Source of the DNA: Oegoconia quadripuncta
Taxonomy: Eukaryota > Arthropoda > Insecta > Lepidoptera > Autostichidae
Direction of reading: 5' to 3'
Assembly: GCA_949316235.1 (NCBI GenBank)
Contig: OX438744.1
Location: 33,724,778-33,788,777, forward strand
DNA: 64,000 bases
Made by a program: the position numbers and the translations under genes. Of the stretch, positions 34,801-41,401 are shown in pieces. The notes below the pieces were generated by a model, which searched no databases, was not told the DNA's origin, and saw nothing but the letters and a program-made list of their open reading frames with translations. Position 1 is the first letter of the stretch. Each line of letters starts with the position of its first letter.

Positions 34801-35409
34801 ATATTTTCAAGTTGTCGCCACTGTGGCCCTTCATGGATAAACTCCACTTTACGTGCAACTTTTAGATTACAGGTTGAAATTAGGGTATAGTACTTAAGAA
34901 GGCAGGGCAAGTATAAGGTTTCCGTAAGTTTTGTTTTTAAGCGTATAAGTAGTGTCTTGTGAGTGATCTTAGGATAGTTAGTTTTATATAGAATATGTTT
35001 GCATATAATTATCAAAAGTGGTGCTACTGGCAGTGATAGTAAACTCCAGCGAGACTGGTAGTACTTATGGGTAACACGGTTAATATCATTGGTAACGCCT
35101 CATCAGGGAGTTGCCACAAATAACGTCGCGTATTTCTATTGTTTCTGTCAAAGACAGCAGGAAGTAGACACTTTCGAACTCAAACACAAGGATTACAGTC
35201 TTGCAGGTAAGTTATTATATAAATACCAGAAAAAAAAAGTTATTTAACGCTGTCTGAACCCCCCACAGGATAACTGAAGTTATATAAAGTGGGATACATA
35301 CCGAGTTACACGTGTTGATGTCCTTGACTGCGCCGGAGTCGAGCAAATCGACTACGATGTCGAGTTGTCCGGCGCGCGCCGCTCGCAAGAACGCTGTATT
35401 CGGATCTAT
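13701..35409 (-). CDS. Ank: Ankyrin, 24-repeat membrane-binding domain (16 exons, partial gene)
   Basis: Ankyrins tether ion channels, exchangers and adhesion molecules to the spectrin skeleton under the plasma membrane; the N-terminal 24 ankyrin repeats bind the membrane partners. Sixteen minus-strand exons join without a frame break into 794 codons plus one base. All 24 repeats are present, most with the TPLHxAA core, beginning with the degenerate FLRAARAG cap repeat and ending with [16 protein letters not shown], both hallmarks of canonical ankyrins rather than of generic ankyrin-repeat proteins. All introns are GT-AG. The upstream exon carrying the start codon and the downstream ZU5, UPA and death-domain exons were not found; the last visible exon ends in phase 1, so splicing must continue beyond 13701. 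Reading through that donor meets a stop within seven codons, so an ANK-only intron-retention isoform is conceivable. Insects have Ank and Ank2 paralogues; which one this is cannot be settled here. Confidence 0.96.
13844..13940 (+). mobile_element. Chimeric SINE: family A head, family C body
   Basis: It starts CCGCCTTCGTGGCTCAATGT (A head) but after the B box continues GGTAAATGTTTGTGTGATGA, the body of family C. It lies antisense to the ankyrin gene, 34 bp upstream of the exon p acceptor. Confidence 0.7.
14036..14195. mobile_element. Palindromic MITE (GGTGTCGA family), 3-bp TSD ATT
   Basis: TIRs of about 40 bp start GGTGTCGATTCGGATGTACA and end in its reverse complement, with inner arms AACTAAAACCAGTTTT. 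The flanks are ATT at 14033-14035 and ATT at 14196-14198. It lies in the intron between ankyrin exons o and p. Confidence 0.88.
14527..14620 (-). CDS. Ank: Ankyrin exon o: repeat 23
   Basis: The exon is 94 bp and completes the split glycine codon. It encodes [20 protein letters not shown] and [11 protein letters not shown], ending in phase 0. The HQAAQQGHT string is the invariant repeat 23 signature of ankyrins. The acceptor is TCTCAG and the donor GTAAGT. Confidence 0.95.
14988..15203 (-). repeat. RTE-type LINE tail repeat, complete minus-strand copy
   Basis: In reverse complement it matches the 37.7 kb copy, including the GCTTTGCCTGCTTGGAATAA, GGGATAAAAAATATCC and TTTCGCCATGATTGAGCAAC segments. 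It lies in the ankyrin intron between exons n and o, on the gene's sense strand. Confidence 0.7.
15327..15545. mobile_element. TIR element (GGGGTTTACTCTCTAACG family)
   Basis: The left end GGGGTTTACTCTCTAACGAA and right end CATTAGAGAGTAGACCCC are inverted repeats that extend inward over AATAGCTTCGGACGGC. A second, partial copy is at 16085-16198. No clear target duplication was seen. Confidence 0.7.
15884..16000 (+). repeat. Jockey-type LINE 3' tail
   Basis: GTCTTGCTGGAAGAAATCTC, TTTTTAGAGATAAGC and GTGCAATAAATT; antisense to ankyrin. Confidence 0.65.
16085..16198 (-). mobile_element. Half copy of the GGGG...CCCC TIR element next to ankyrin exon n
   Basis: TACGGCCGTCCGAAAGCTAT, then CGTTAGAGATTAGACCCCC, match one terminus of the 15.3 kb element; the other terminus is absent. 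It ends 28 bp from the exon n donor. Confidence 0.65.
16227..16425 (-). CDS. Ank: Ankyrin exon n: repeats 21-22
   Basis: This very GC-rich 199-bp exon encodes [20 protein letters not shown] and [20 protein letters not shown], ending in phase 2 within a glycine codon. The donor is GTCAGT and the acceptor CCCCAG. Choosing the donor at 16226 is required to restore the [10 protein letters not shown] junction with the next exon. The alanine- and histidine-rich repeat 22 departs from the usual ankyrin consensus. Remnants of a DNA element begin only 28 bp past the donor. Confidence 0.93.
16496..16690 (+). mobile_element. SINE family A, 3'-truncated
   Basis: Head, B box (TTCGATCCCAAGTAGGATAC) and middle are recognisable and diverged. 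It stops near GTTGTCAGAGAGTC, 40 bp before a hairpin MITE. Confidence 0.78.
16738..17000. mobile_element. TA-flanked MITE that is one long hairpin
   Basis: The left arm (from CACCGTGTAACGGTTAAGTG) pairs base for base with the right arm (to CACTTAACCGTTACACCCTG) over nearly 120 bp with only a few mismatches, leaving a loop of about 28 bp near 16855-16883. TA flanks both ends (16736-16737, 17001-17002) and the right terminus is CACCCTG, consistent with a Tc1/mariner-type nonautonomous element. It lies in the ankyrin intron between exons m and n. Confidence 0.88.
17127..17249 (+). other. Short ATG-initiated open frame of unknown origin
   Basis: The frame [20 protein letters not shown] continues to TVVVELK and a TAG (40 codons). 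Codon use looks protein-like and the upstream sequence is well behaved, but no family is recognised. It lies just past the hairpin MITE and antisense to ankyrin, so it could be part of an unrecognised transposon. Confidence 0.2.
17366..17494 (-). CDS. Ank: Ankyrin exon m: repeat 20
   Basis: The exon is 129 bp, phase 1-1. It encodes [20 protein letters not shown], then [20 protein letters not shown]. The acceptor is ATTGCAG and the donor GTCAGT. Confidence 0.95.
17650..17722 (+). repeat. SINE family B tail fragment
   Basis: TTCGACTACATCCTCACTTT and GTGAGATTGTGGTCAAACGC match the family B tail in reverse orientation to the copy at 8.6 kb. Confidence 0.5.
18016..18114 (-). CDS. Ank: Ankyrin exon l: repeat 18 (end), repeat 19
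   Basis: The exon is 99 bp, exactly one repeat length, and is phase 1-1 like the single-repeat exons of vertebrate ankyrins. It encodes [20 protein letters not shown] and DIAFALLEH. The acceptor is CTCTAG and the donor GTAAGT. Confidence 0.94.
18715..18925 (-). repeat. Dispersed repeat family E, minus copy
   Basis: GAGCACCCAAATGATTGTTT, GGGATATCCCTGACCACCCC and GATAAAGGTCGTGACATTAT; the AACGTCTATGGGTTTGCACG block is also present. It lies in the intron between ankyrin exons k and l. Confidence 0.6.
19655..19888 (-). CDS. Ank: Ankyrin exon k: repeats 16 (end), 17, 18
   Basis: At 234 bp this is the longest exon, with phase 1 at both ends. It encodes [34 protein letters not shown] and [20 protein letters not shown]. 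The acceptor is CCACCAG and the donor GTACTA. Confidence 0.95.
19991..20080. mobile_element. TTAA-flanked miniature element with nested palindromes
   Basis: TTAA occurs at 19991-19994 and 20077-20080. Between them, CTGCCGCGACG and CGACGCGGCGCTCAAAGG form imperfect terminal repeats, and the 3' half holds CGGTCACCGGTGACC followed by ACCGGTGACCG. TTAA flanks are typical of piggyBac-like elements; assignment is tentative. Confidence 0.5.
20091..20425 (+). repeat. Solo 3' UTR of the complete LINE family (5'-truncated copy)
   Basis: About 330 bp align collinearly with the 3' region of the complete LINE at 54628-54955. Shared stretches include CTCACTGTAGGTGT, GGTTGGATAAGTTTTAGTGT, AATGTGCTGTCG and AGAAATCAGATCCATTGTAA. 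Both copies end in an A-rich stretch. Because the 54.6 kb copy lies inside the split RTE repeat, this is best read as a 5'-truncated insertion of the same LINE. It lies in the ankyrin intron between exons j and k. Confidence 0.75.
20728..20881 (-). CDS. Ank: Ankyrin exon j: repeat 15, first part of 16
   Basis: The exon is 154 bp, starts in phase 0 and ends after one base of a glycine codon. It encodes [20 protein letters not shown] and [12 protein letters not shown]. The acceptor is TTTGTAG and the donor GTACAA. Confidence 0.95.
20909..21054. mobile_element. MITE with GGCCCGTA...TACGGCC ends
   Basis: The left end GGCCCGTAAACCGTTCTCAA and the right end TCGATTTATTAATACGGCC are inverted repeats that also share the TCTTGAG / CTCAAGA sub-terminal motif. 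Related pieces lie at 61373-61480, 62097-62430 and 62853-62915. Confidence 0.6.
21155..21354 (-). CDS. Ank: Ankyrin exon i: repeats 13-14
   Basis: This 200-bp GC-rich exon completes a serine codon and encodes [20 protein letters not shown] (repeat 13) and [18 protein letters not shown] (repeat 14), ending in phase 0 at NNAK. The acceptor is TTGCAG and the donor GTATAC. A long open frame on the opposite strand here is a composition shadow. Confidence 0.95.
21544..21725 (+). mobile_element. SINE family A, internally deleted
   Basis: The head jumps from CTCAATGTACGATTCGG, losing the tRNA middle, and GGTAGGGCATTC joins directly to CACGCTTCCATTTTCG, losing about 130 bp of body. The tail and A-run are intact. 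Confidence 0.85.
21980..22237 (-). mobile_element. SINE family C, full length, diverged
   Basis: Reverse complement of the 7.3 kb copy, with CAGGATTCGAACCCAGGAAC for the B box and GCGCCAACTAGATCCACACT at the 3' end. It lies in the intron between ankyrin exons h and i. Confidence 0.8.
22593..22722 (-). CDS. Ank: Ankyrin exon h: end of repeat 11, repeat 12
   Basis: The exon is 130 bp, begins in phase 0 with [17 protein letters not shown] and continues [20 protein letters not shown], a very conserved repeat. It ends after the first base of the next codon. The acceptor is GTTTTAG and the donor GTGAGT. Confidence 0.95.
23456..23602 (-). CDS. Ank: Ankyrin exon g: repeat 10, first half of 11
   Basis: This 147-bp exon is in phase 0 at both ends. 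It encodes [20 protein letters not shown], then [16 protein letters not shown]. The [14 protein letters not shown] string is strongly conserved in ankyrins. The acceptor follows CACCAG and the donor is GTAAGT. Confidence 0.95.
23722..23846 (-). CDS. Ank: Ankyrin exon f: end of repeat 8, repeat 9
   Basis: The exon is 125 bp, completes a glycine codon and ends in phase 0. It encodes ANIAAVTR and [14 protein letters not shown] through ITSKTK. The [10 protein letters not shown] core is the ankyrin repeat 9 signature. The acceptor is TTGCAG and the donor GTACTG. The intron to the next exon is only about 119 bp, the shortest in the gene. Confidence 0.95.
23920..24075 (-). repeat. Dispersed repeat family E, minus copy
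   Basis: CAACCCGTCATATCCCATGG, CATCTATAGATTTGAACATT, TCACCCCCTGTCACGTATAA and GCTAATGTTTGGGAC are all present. Confidence 0.6.
24924..25125 (-). CDS. Ank: Ankyrin exon e: end of repeat 6, repeat 7, most of 8
   Basis: The exon is 202 bp, starts in phase 0 and ends after one base of a glycine codon. It encodes [23 protein letters not shown] and [13 protein letters not shown]. The acceptor is TGTCCAG and the donor GTAAGT. A sense-oriented LINE tail with an AATAAA signal lies about 60 bp upstream of the acceptor. Confidence 0.95.
25157..25300 (-). repeat. Jockey-type LINE 3' tail with (TGAT)n end, sense to ankyrin
   Basis: Reverse complement reads AATCGCTTAATAGCGATAAG (hairpin), then GTGCAATAAAGTGTACTTGA, then a TGAT microsatellite (25157-25180) that is the retroposition tail. 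The AATAAA is in the same sense as the ankyrin gene, about 60 bp upstream of the exon e acceptor. Confidence 0.75.
25512..25844 (+). mobile_element. SINE family A, full length
   Basis: All modules are present with a near-consensus head and B box and an A-tail; one of the best copies, antisense in the intron between ankyrin exons d and e. Confidence 0.9.
26048..26203 (-). CDS. Ank: Ankyrin exon d: repeats 5-6
   Basis: This 156-bp exon, phase 0 at both ends, encodes [20 protein letters not shown] (repeat 5), the short [15 protein letters not shown] link and repeat 6 up to TLLLE. The shortened repeat 5 with no GA(x)n loop is a conserved ankyrin irregularity. The acceptor is ATTCCAG and the donor GTGAGA. 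Confidence 0.95.
26254..26330 (+). repeat. Dispersed repeat family E, 5' fragment
   Basis: ACGTCAAGACCTTTATCCCA and GAGATATCCCAAACAATAAT. Confidence 0.5.
27116..27232 (-). repeat. Diverged family B copy
   Basis: CTTGTTTGACCACAATTCCA and GATGCACGCAATTCCAGTAA are recognisable. Confidence 0.45.
27598..27620 (+). repeat. (GTC)n microsatellite
   Basis: Seven to eight perfect GTC units followed by a short C run, in the intron between ankyrin exons c and d. Confidence 0.9.
27973..28166 (-). CDS. Ank: Ankyrin exon c: repeats 3-4
   Basis: The exon is 194 bp and starts with the last two bases of the shared glycine codon. It encodes [12 protein letters not shown] (repeat 3) and [13 protein letters not shown] ending QTLATE (repeat 4); the [10 protein letters not shown] core is specific to repeat 4 of ankyrins. 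It is strongly GC-rich against A+T-rich introns. The acceptor is ATTCCAG and the donor GTACGC. Confidence 0.95.
28421..28875. mobile_element. Possible TIR element with CAGGCCGAAAC ends
   Basis: CAGGCCGAAACCAG on the left and GAGGTTTCGGCCTG on the right are inverted, and the sub-terminal CTCGAAGA motif also recurs. No target duplication was found. Confidence 0.4.
29023..29125 (-). CDS. Ank: Ankyrin exon b: repeat 2
   Basis: This exon is 103 bp, starts in phase 0 and ends after one base of a glycine codon. It encodes [14 protein letters not shown] and [10 protein letters not shown], the second repeat, whose [11 protein letters not shown] core is nearly invariant in ankyrins. The acceptor is TTGCAG and the donor GTAATT. 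Confidence 0.95.
29249..29898 (+). mobile_element. SINE family D (tRNA-derived), split by a family A SINE
   Basis: Head CGTCGGTGGCTTAGCGGTTA, B box GGTTCGATTCCCAGGCAGGC, body GAAGGAAAACATCGTGAGGA and GGTGGACTGTGGCCCATATT are followed, after the nested insertion at 29518-29848, by TATTCCCTCATTATACGGAA and ATCCCTGCAGTGGGATGTTT. The uninterrupted copy at 33.7-34.0 kb shows that the two parts are contiguous in the family. Confidence 0.82.
29518..29848 (+). mobile_element. SINE family A, full length, nested in SINE family D
   Basis: Complete head, body and A-tail. The flanking sequences on both sides belong to one family D element, so this copy is the younger insertion. Confidence 0.88.
30033..30095 (+). 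repeat. SINE family B tail fragment
   Basis: CTTCTCATCAGGTGAGATTG, then GTGGTCAAATGCG and an A-rich end. Confidence 0.5.
30261..30368 (+). mobile_element. SINE family C fragment
   Basis: It starts in the B-box region (GCGGGTTAGAATACCGCTAG) and continues GATGGATGAATACGAACATG. Confidence 0.65.
30410..30559. mobile_element. Palindromic MITE (GGTGTCGA family), 3-bp TSD ATT
   Basis: Same TIR and core as the 14.0 kb copy, with the core in inverted order. ATT flanks lie at 30407-30409 and 30560-30562. Confidence 0.88.
31292..31521 (-). mobile_element. SINE family A, head missing
   Basis: Tail and middle are present in reverse complement up to GCCCTACCACCAACCAA. The tRNA head is replaced by a family C fragment. 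Confidence 0.82.
31606..31722 (-). repeat. Diverged family B copy
   Basis: CACAATCTGACGATGGAAAG, TGACGATGTCGTGGAAGATG and CTGCTCTTGAAAATCCCAAG match the family B consensus. Confidence 0.5.
31733..31803 (-). mobile_element. SINE family C head fragment
   Basis: ATTTACCCCTAGCGGAACTC and GAACCCGCAACC identify body and B box in reverse complement. Confidence 0.6.
32300..32960. other. CpG-enriched intronic stretch with repeated AACGTT motifs
   Basis: AAAAACGTTCCG, AAAAACGTTACG and AAACGTTTTGCGTTTGGTAT recur, and GCCGCGCGACGCTACTGG is GC-rich. It lies in the 6.2-kb ankyrin intron. It may be an alternative first-exon/promoter region or an old transposon; no exon could be supported. Confidence 0.25.
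33681..33983 (-). mobile_element. SINE family D, full length
   Basis: A reverse-complement copy with CATCCCACTGCAGGGATATA, CATAGTCCACCACGCTGGCG, TTTTCCTTCACCGTTTAAGA, the B box GGAATCGAACCCGGAACTCC and the head. It lies in the 6.2-kb ankyrin intron on the gene's sense strand. Confidence 0.82.
34603..34757. mobile_element. Palindromic MITE (GGTGTCGA family), 3-bp TSD ACT
   Basis: Same family, with an expanded ACTAA repeat in the left arm. ACT flanks lie at 34600-34602 and 34758-34760, showing that the duplication is not a fixed part of the element. Confidence 0.88.
35302..35409 (-). CDS. Ank: Ankyrin exon a: repeat 1 (cap repeat)
   Basis: This 108-bp exon, phase 0 at both ends, encodes 36 residues including [20 protein letters not shown] and ending INTCNS. 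It is the degenerate first repeat that caps the solenoid in all canonical ankyrins. The acceptor is TTACAG and the donor GTATGT. It is the most 5' exon recognised; the initiator exon lies further upstream. The next exon is about 6.2 kb away, the longest intron seen in the gene. Confidence 0.95.
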
Positions 35410-36559
35410 CTGTAATACACAAAAAAAAACCTTTGTAAACTATATTTATATATATATTGGGAGTAATGTTGATGCCGAACACATTTAAGGGTTACTAATT
35501 CAGTTTTAACACACTAGCGACTTTATGCTACCTGAACGCAAGGGTATCCGTGCTATCGCGTCGACAAGTTGGCAAAGTACTCTGTAGTTAAGTGAATGGC
35601 GCGCTTGGGCAGCATGTTGCATAAAGATGGAATTCCGATGATCAGATCGAAAGAAGGGAAGAATGCGAACGCAAAAAGACGCCTAAGAGTGACAACTTAA
35701 CAGTTTCTTAAACGGAAACCAATACAATAAACAAGAACAACATTCTCTAATGCCGCACTGCATATAAGACAAGCAATATGGTGCATTTAAGCCAAACCCT
35801 ACATTTCTAAGATAAATAAAACTTGATTGACATTGAGTTAAACACGAATAGGTTAGGGTCAAGGATCCGCAGCAGTTCAAATACGAGAAACAAACCTGTT
35901 GATGCGGGTTTGAGCGCTATCGTGAAGTATGATTTCACGATACGTTTAGGGAACTAATCGATTCAAGTACCCACTCTATCACAATGAGAGCGTGATCTCA
36001 AGCCTGTTGATATCAAACCTTACAATTCTTGAACGCCTTAACAAGCTATGGGATTGGTGACGTCACAGGTGCCTGCTATGTTTAATTTCACTTGGTAGAT
36101 ACAAGGAGTTGCCGATGCGTTGTCACCGTAATGAAGACCCGAGAGGTTATCCGACAAATATTATAGCAAAGTTTTGACGTTTGTTAGTTTGGAACAGGAA
36201 TGAGATATGCCCTGGATAAACTTATATGGTAAAATTACGCCTCTCCCTGTCAATATTCTAGTAGACGATCGGATAAAGGCAGTTAAAACATAGCGTAGAG
36301 AAAGTATTCAGTAGATGAATCAATTTATTTTAATAGACATACATAATAAAGTGCCAATTTAACACGTCTAGTAACGAAAGCACTCACCGTCAAATGCAAT
36401 TACCAGCACATGAAAGTTAAGCTCGGTTGCAACTTTTACCATAACTCAGAGCAAATCTTAACGAGATCATAAAAGTTAATAGTGTGAAAAACAAACAGTA
36501 AATATAAAGTTAGATTCTTGCGTGTTCAACCGTAAAAGAAAGTAGATTTATAGGAGGTA
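35410..36559. other. Upstream of ankyrin exon a, no exon recognised
   Basis: No open segment with a start codon and a phase-0 donor could be supported. The initiator exon must lie further upstream, possibly beyond the window. Confidence 0.5.
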
Positions 36560-36780
36560 GTAGGCTTGGTACACCTAAGTTAGGTTGGCCGTGTGGATCC
36601 CGGCGGAGTAGGATAGCAGCAACCCGTCTTCCCGTGGGTGGCGTAGAAGGCAATTAAGGGATCATGCCTCCTGAGCGTAACAGTAGTGATGGGCAGCTTC
36701 GTTATTGATGCGGAGCTCCGAGTAAACCTGCGACCGGCAACCCGACTGCTCAGCGTAGCGATCAAGGCAAATACTTCTTA
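36560..36780. repeat. Probable LINE-derived segment
   Basis: GGATCCCGGCGGAGTAGGAT, GCAACCCGTCTTCCCGTGGG and AAGGCAATTAAGGGATCATG form a string I recognise as recurrent in lepidopteran LINE-related repeats, more GC-rich than its surroundings. No open frame is convincing. Confidence 0.4.
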
Positions 36781-36896
36781 GAGTTTGTAATCTTCTAGTG
36801 TACAATATTTTATCCAAATTTAGACCAAGGTATCTGAAGCTTTTAAAAAGATCAGATGATGATCAAAAGAATTCGCTTTTGATTTGTTCAACATTA

Positions 36897-37118
36897 GGTA
36901 GGGCATTTTAAATGTCGGCCTGGCTAGCTACCACCATCTTAGCTAAATCAGCCGCCAAACAGCAATGTTAATAGCATTGTTGTGTTCTAGTTGTCAGAGA
37001 TAGATAGCCAGTTCCCCAAATATTTGGGTTTCCGGGTCAGTACGCTTCCACCTTCGGCCTCATCTTCACTTAAGATCAGGTGTGATTGAGGTTAAGTGCT
37101 AACCAGTTGTGCATAAAA
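36897..37118 (+). mobile_element. SINE family A, 5'-truncated
   Basis: It begins at GGTAGGGCATTTTAAATGTC in the middle of the body and runs to GTGCATAAAA. Confidence 0.85.
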
Positions 37119-37710
37119 TTTTTTTTAAAAAAGTTATGCGTCAGCTAGGTGTCGCATTTCTTTTCAGCATAATATGAATATATTGTTGTTTTTTTTTAAT
37201 AATCACTAAAATACTCGTATACTAGATAAAGTAACTTGTATATACCTTATACGTAAGTTACCATAGTGCTGTATTGGGTACTAATGCTAATTTGTTGTTA
37301 TTAGTGAGGACCTGTAATCGGCTTACTGTTTGTGTATTTTTTTGCAAATGCTGTTGGTCTTCCAAATATTATATTAAAATAAAATAATTGCGGTTTTCCA
37401 CAATTCAACAATGGTATAATTCGGTGGTAGAGAAATATAATTCCTCGTGTTTCGTGGTCGCCCGGGCTCAAATTGCAATTTTGAGGTTGTTTGTGTTTGT
37501 GGCGTCTGGGTAAAATAACATTTCTTTCTTTATTCTATGTTTTGATTTTCATTTCACAGCTATGAAAAAAAATAGCTACCAAGGGGGACTAACCAATCTC
37601 TTATAAGGCCACAATACAGGGTCTACGGAAGTCGATGTTAACGCCTCAAAGGTGATTGTTGAAGTCCATTTTTAGTAAAATTTACTAACACTCAATCGTA
37701 CTTTATTGGA

Positions 37711-37933
37711 GGCTAGCTTTCCGCCTGCGGCTTCGCCTGCGTGTTATAACTTCATCGCGGATGTGTTTTAATTTGTTTATGCCGCGGGAACTACTCACTT
37801 TATCGGGATAAAAATATCCTATGTATATCCAGGGCATTTCTATCTATATACCAAATTTCATTCAAATCCGTTCAACCGTTTCGCCGTGATTGAGCAACAA
37901 ACAAACATCCAAACTTTCGCATTTATAACATTA
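37711..37933 (+). repeat. RTE-type LINE tail repeat, complete copy
   Basis: The copy runs from CTTTCCGCCTGCGGCTTCGC through GGGATAAAAATATCC to CGCATTTATAACATTAGT. The terminal CATTTATAATATTAGT is usual for RTE-like 3' ends in insects (family knowledge). Confidence 0.7.
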
Positions 37934-38081
37934 GTTCGATTTCAGTTTTCTTTAATACTAATCTGTTTATACATACAGAGAAGTCTTAGAAAATGTAATG
38001 TTTTCTGTACCCTATTTTGTACGCAGCTGTTTATCATTGTGTGTTTAAAGTAAAAGAAATCATCTCGAATATTTTTTTTTA

Positions 38082-38403
38082 TGCACGACGGGTTCGTACT
38101 TGACCTCAATCACACCTGATGTTAAGTGAAGATGAGGTCGAAGGTGGAAGCGTACTGACCCGGAAATCCCAACACATTTGGGGGACTGGCTATCTTATCT
38201 TTGACAACCGGAACACTACAATGCCATTAACATTGCTGCTTGGCGGCAGATTTAGTTACAATGGTGGTAGCTAGCCAGGCTGACATTTTAAAATGCCCTA
38301 CCACCAACCAAACCGAGTACTTAAACATGTACCCCGCTGGGGATCGACCCAGCCACCTCCGAATCGTAAACCCAATGTTGTTTACATTGATCCACGGAGG
38401 CAG
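38082..38403 (-). mobile_element. SINE family A, full length
   Basis: A complete reverse-complement copy from poly-T and GCACGACGGGTTCG to CCACGGAGGC. Confidence 0.88.
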
Positions 38404-38862
38404 TTAAAAAATTCGTAAGACTTCGTACTAAAATAACTTTGGTTTAAAATACCCCGAATGACTTCTACTGTCTCACCCTCTTACGACCTCGCACCGAACT
38501 TCCAAATATCCTGTATAAAACCTTGCTGTGGTCATGTGTACCTGCCCAATTAGTACTATCCAACAAGATAATCTGTAAAACTCGAACAAAAAACCGTATC
38601 CATCGTCCATCTCGATAACCTACAATTTGACGTGACCGACTAGTATCCAGACCAAATAACCGAGATGCTTGATAAAACGTCAGCTTCTGTGAGCTTGTAA
38701 TCGACTCCATCAAGATTATCATGATTGTATTGTAGTCAAAAGTAGGGGGAAAGTCCATAATAAAGGTTTGATGTATAAGAAAATAGTTGTAGTTTTGACA
38801 AGAGACAGGTTTTAGTTATTCGATATGAACTTTAAAGTACGTTTATTTCTGTATTAACCACT

Positions 38863-39200
38863 TCAGTAGCGACGCTAAGAAACAACATAGAGTCTACATA
38901 CGGACGTCTCGTGTTCGATTCCTACTGCGGTACATATTTACACCTGTGGTCCCATCTTCATTTAGCATGGTGTCATACATAGGTCATGCGTATATTTTAG
39001 CAAAATCATATAAGTCTGTGTGTCACACATAATTTGGAGAAAAAATTGTAAATTATCAGATGAAAAAAGGAGTTTTAACCGCCGCCGCCTTCTTACTCAA
39101 TAACAATGTGCAGATGTCCAGGTTCGATTCGCAGCTGGGTATATGTTAGTTGGTAGGTACTAGGTTTGGTTCCAGGTATAGTATTTTAAAATGTCGCCCG
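38863..39200 (+). repeat. Two old, diverged family A head fragments
   Basis: Head and B-box remnants are visible at about 38880-38935 (GTGTTCGATTCCTACTGCGG) and 39078-39150 (GGTTCGATTCGCAGCTGGGT), each followed by weak family A body similarity. Confidence 0.5.
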
Positions 39201-39431
39201 TAAAAGGATACCATTTTCAAACCGTAATCACGAAACCATTCGACGATTTATATATTTTTATAACGAGCTTGAGTGTGAAATGGGTTATTAAATTAAGACA
39301 CTTTTCATTAATTCAACGATTTTTTGGATTATGGCAAATCGGTTTTCCAATTATGATTTTACTATGTGTTACATGGGTGGGAATGTGACAGCAATTCCAC
39401 AGAATACAATATAATAAATACCTAAATAATA

Positions 39432-39641
39432 AATATCTTTACATACATACAGCGCTATGTAGTTCCACACTAAGCATCTACGCTTGTAGTATGGACACTT
39501 GTTTTTGTTGTAAATGAAGAACATACATAACTCGGGTACACATGTCCCTATTCATTATATAAATTATGCTCTTAGAGGGATTCGAACCCGAAACTTTTCA
39601 GTATAGCAGTCAGGGTGTCTAGCCACTACACCAAAGTGCGT
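39432..39641 (-). mobile_element. SINE family C, diverged copy
   Basis: AGAGGGATTCGAACCCGAAA (B box), CCACTACACCAAAG (A box) and AGTTCCACACTAAGCATCTA (3' end) are present. Confidence 0.75.
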
Positions 39642-41401
39642 GTTATAAAATTAGTAATCGATACGTGTAATTTGTGAGAGGTTGTCATCTACAACTATAC
39701 GGAAATGGGTCTCCGCTAGAGTAACGTTAGCGCGTTAATCAAAATACCATCAGACTGGAAAAATCTAGAGGAAAATGCAGCTATAGCTTTCATTTAATGA
39801 AAGCAACTTCCCACGGCTCGGTAAATATCACCGAGAGCGTCCGGACGCTTCGAATTTAAGTGCAAAGCACTGAAAAAACTTTTAATCGGTATACTAAGGA
39901 TGTGTTTCGGTTTTAGGGTTGAGTCGTCAACAAGCAACCATTATAGTTTGGCCATGTTCTTCTGTCTGGTCACGGCTTATATACGGGAATACCAGGGAAA
40001 ATACGGTTTGACCTCGGAAAAGGAATAAGGGTTGAAAATGTAGTAACAATTGCTAAAAATTAAGCATTTGTAAGAAACGAAAGTACTAAGTAACTAAATA
40101 AGCTAAAGTTGAAAAATGTGTTTCTTTTAAAAAACATGCTCAATTGATGGGTATTTCTTTACATTCAAAACATTTTTATTTCTTAAGCAAAGCAGCTCAA
40201 CGACATTTTCAGCTAAAACACATGCATGCCTAACTATAACATGCTTAGTTTTTTATCTATCAATAAGTTAACTGTGTTTAACAAAAGTCTACCTAATTAT
40301 ATATCAGTTAGTATTTATTGTTATTAAGATACAAATAAAAAATAGGGTTTTCTAAAAATAAGCGCTCCTTTTTTTTTAGGCTTAATTATTCAAAATTACA
40401 TCTCTAATATATAATGGGTACTTTAATTTTGCTTTTTTTTTCAAAATCATCTTGGACGCATGCGTCGGCTGGATGGATTCGTAGGGTTGCTCTATCATAC
40501 GAAATTTATTAGGTACTCATATTTTCTCCATTTTTTTATTTTTATTTAGTTAATTTAAAGATATAATTATGTGGAATAGGCTTCAAATGACAGAACACTT
40601 TATTTTAATGAAGGTTTTTGAAAATATGAGAAAAAAATAAACTACCTATGCCAATACCTATTTCACTTACCTAATATGCCCTATTTTTAAAACTCATCCG
40701 GTAAATAGACCGTCAAATGACACAATGACTTATTCGATGTGATTTTGAAAAAAAAATAACCTATGCCAATGCCAATTTCATTTGCCTAATACCTCCTATT
40801 TTTTTTCCCTGTGGTAAAATAACTCTTCCGATATATGTATATAAAGCAACAGCATAGCTCTTAAATATAAGAGAGATATATGTTTATAACAAACAGTTTT
40901 GTTTTCCTTATTGTCAAATAACGGAGGCGTGATTCCGAGCCCGACATGGTAACACTGAATTTCATGAATGGAATGACCGACGCCTTTCGATAAAACAAAA
41001 CATTGAGGAAATTTACAGAAGAAAATCTAAAGCATGTGCTATTTAATATCCGCTCTCAATATCCTACAATTGACATGGCATAAGAATATTTACTGCACAA
41101 ATGGAAAATACCAAATGGAAACAAATTTCTCAAAAAAAACACCAAATTTCTTCACTAACAACCCTTTCGATCCTGAATGTGTTGAACACTTTTCTGACAC
41201 ACTTGTAACCTCCAAAATAACATTATTTAAATATATTCCTCCACATTTCCGCACCGAATCCACCAGTGTTCGCTTAATGATCACAATCACAAACCCACCA
41301 CGAGTGTGATGGAGTAGACACGTCGCTCTAGGGGCAGAATGCGCGCGCCGCACCACACCGCCATGGCGGCACTGCGACCTGCGCCCGCGCAGTCGACACA
41401 A
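39642..41401. other. No gene recognised
   Basis: A+T-rich sequence. The ACCTATGCCAATACCTATTT block recurs within 40640-40790, suggesting a local duplication. The GC-rich 41330-41400 stretch borders the TIR element. Confidence 0.45.

Noticed and set aside
38465..38758. 97-codon minus open frame
   Set aside because: No recognised family and no supporting context.
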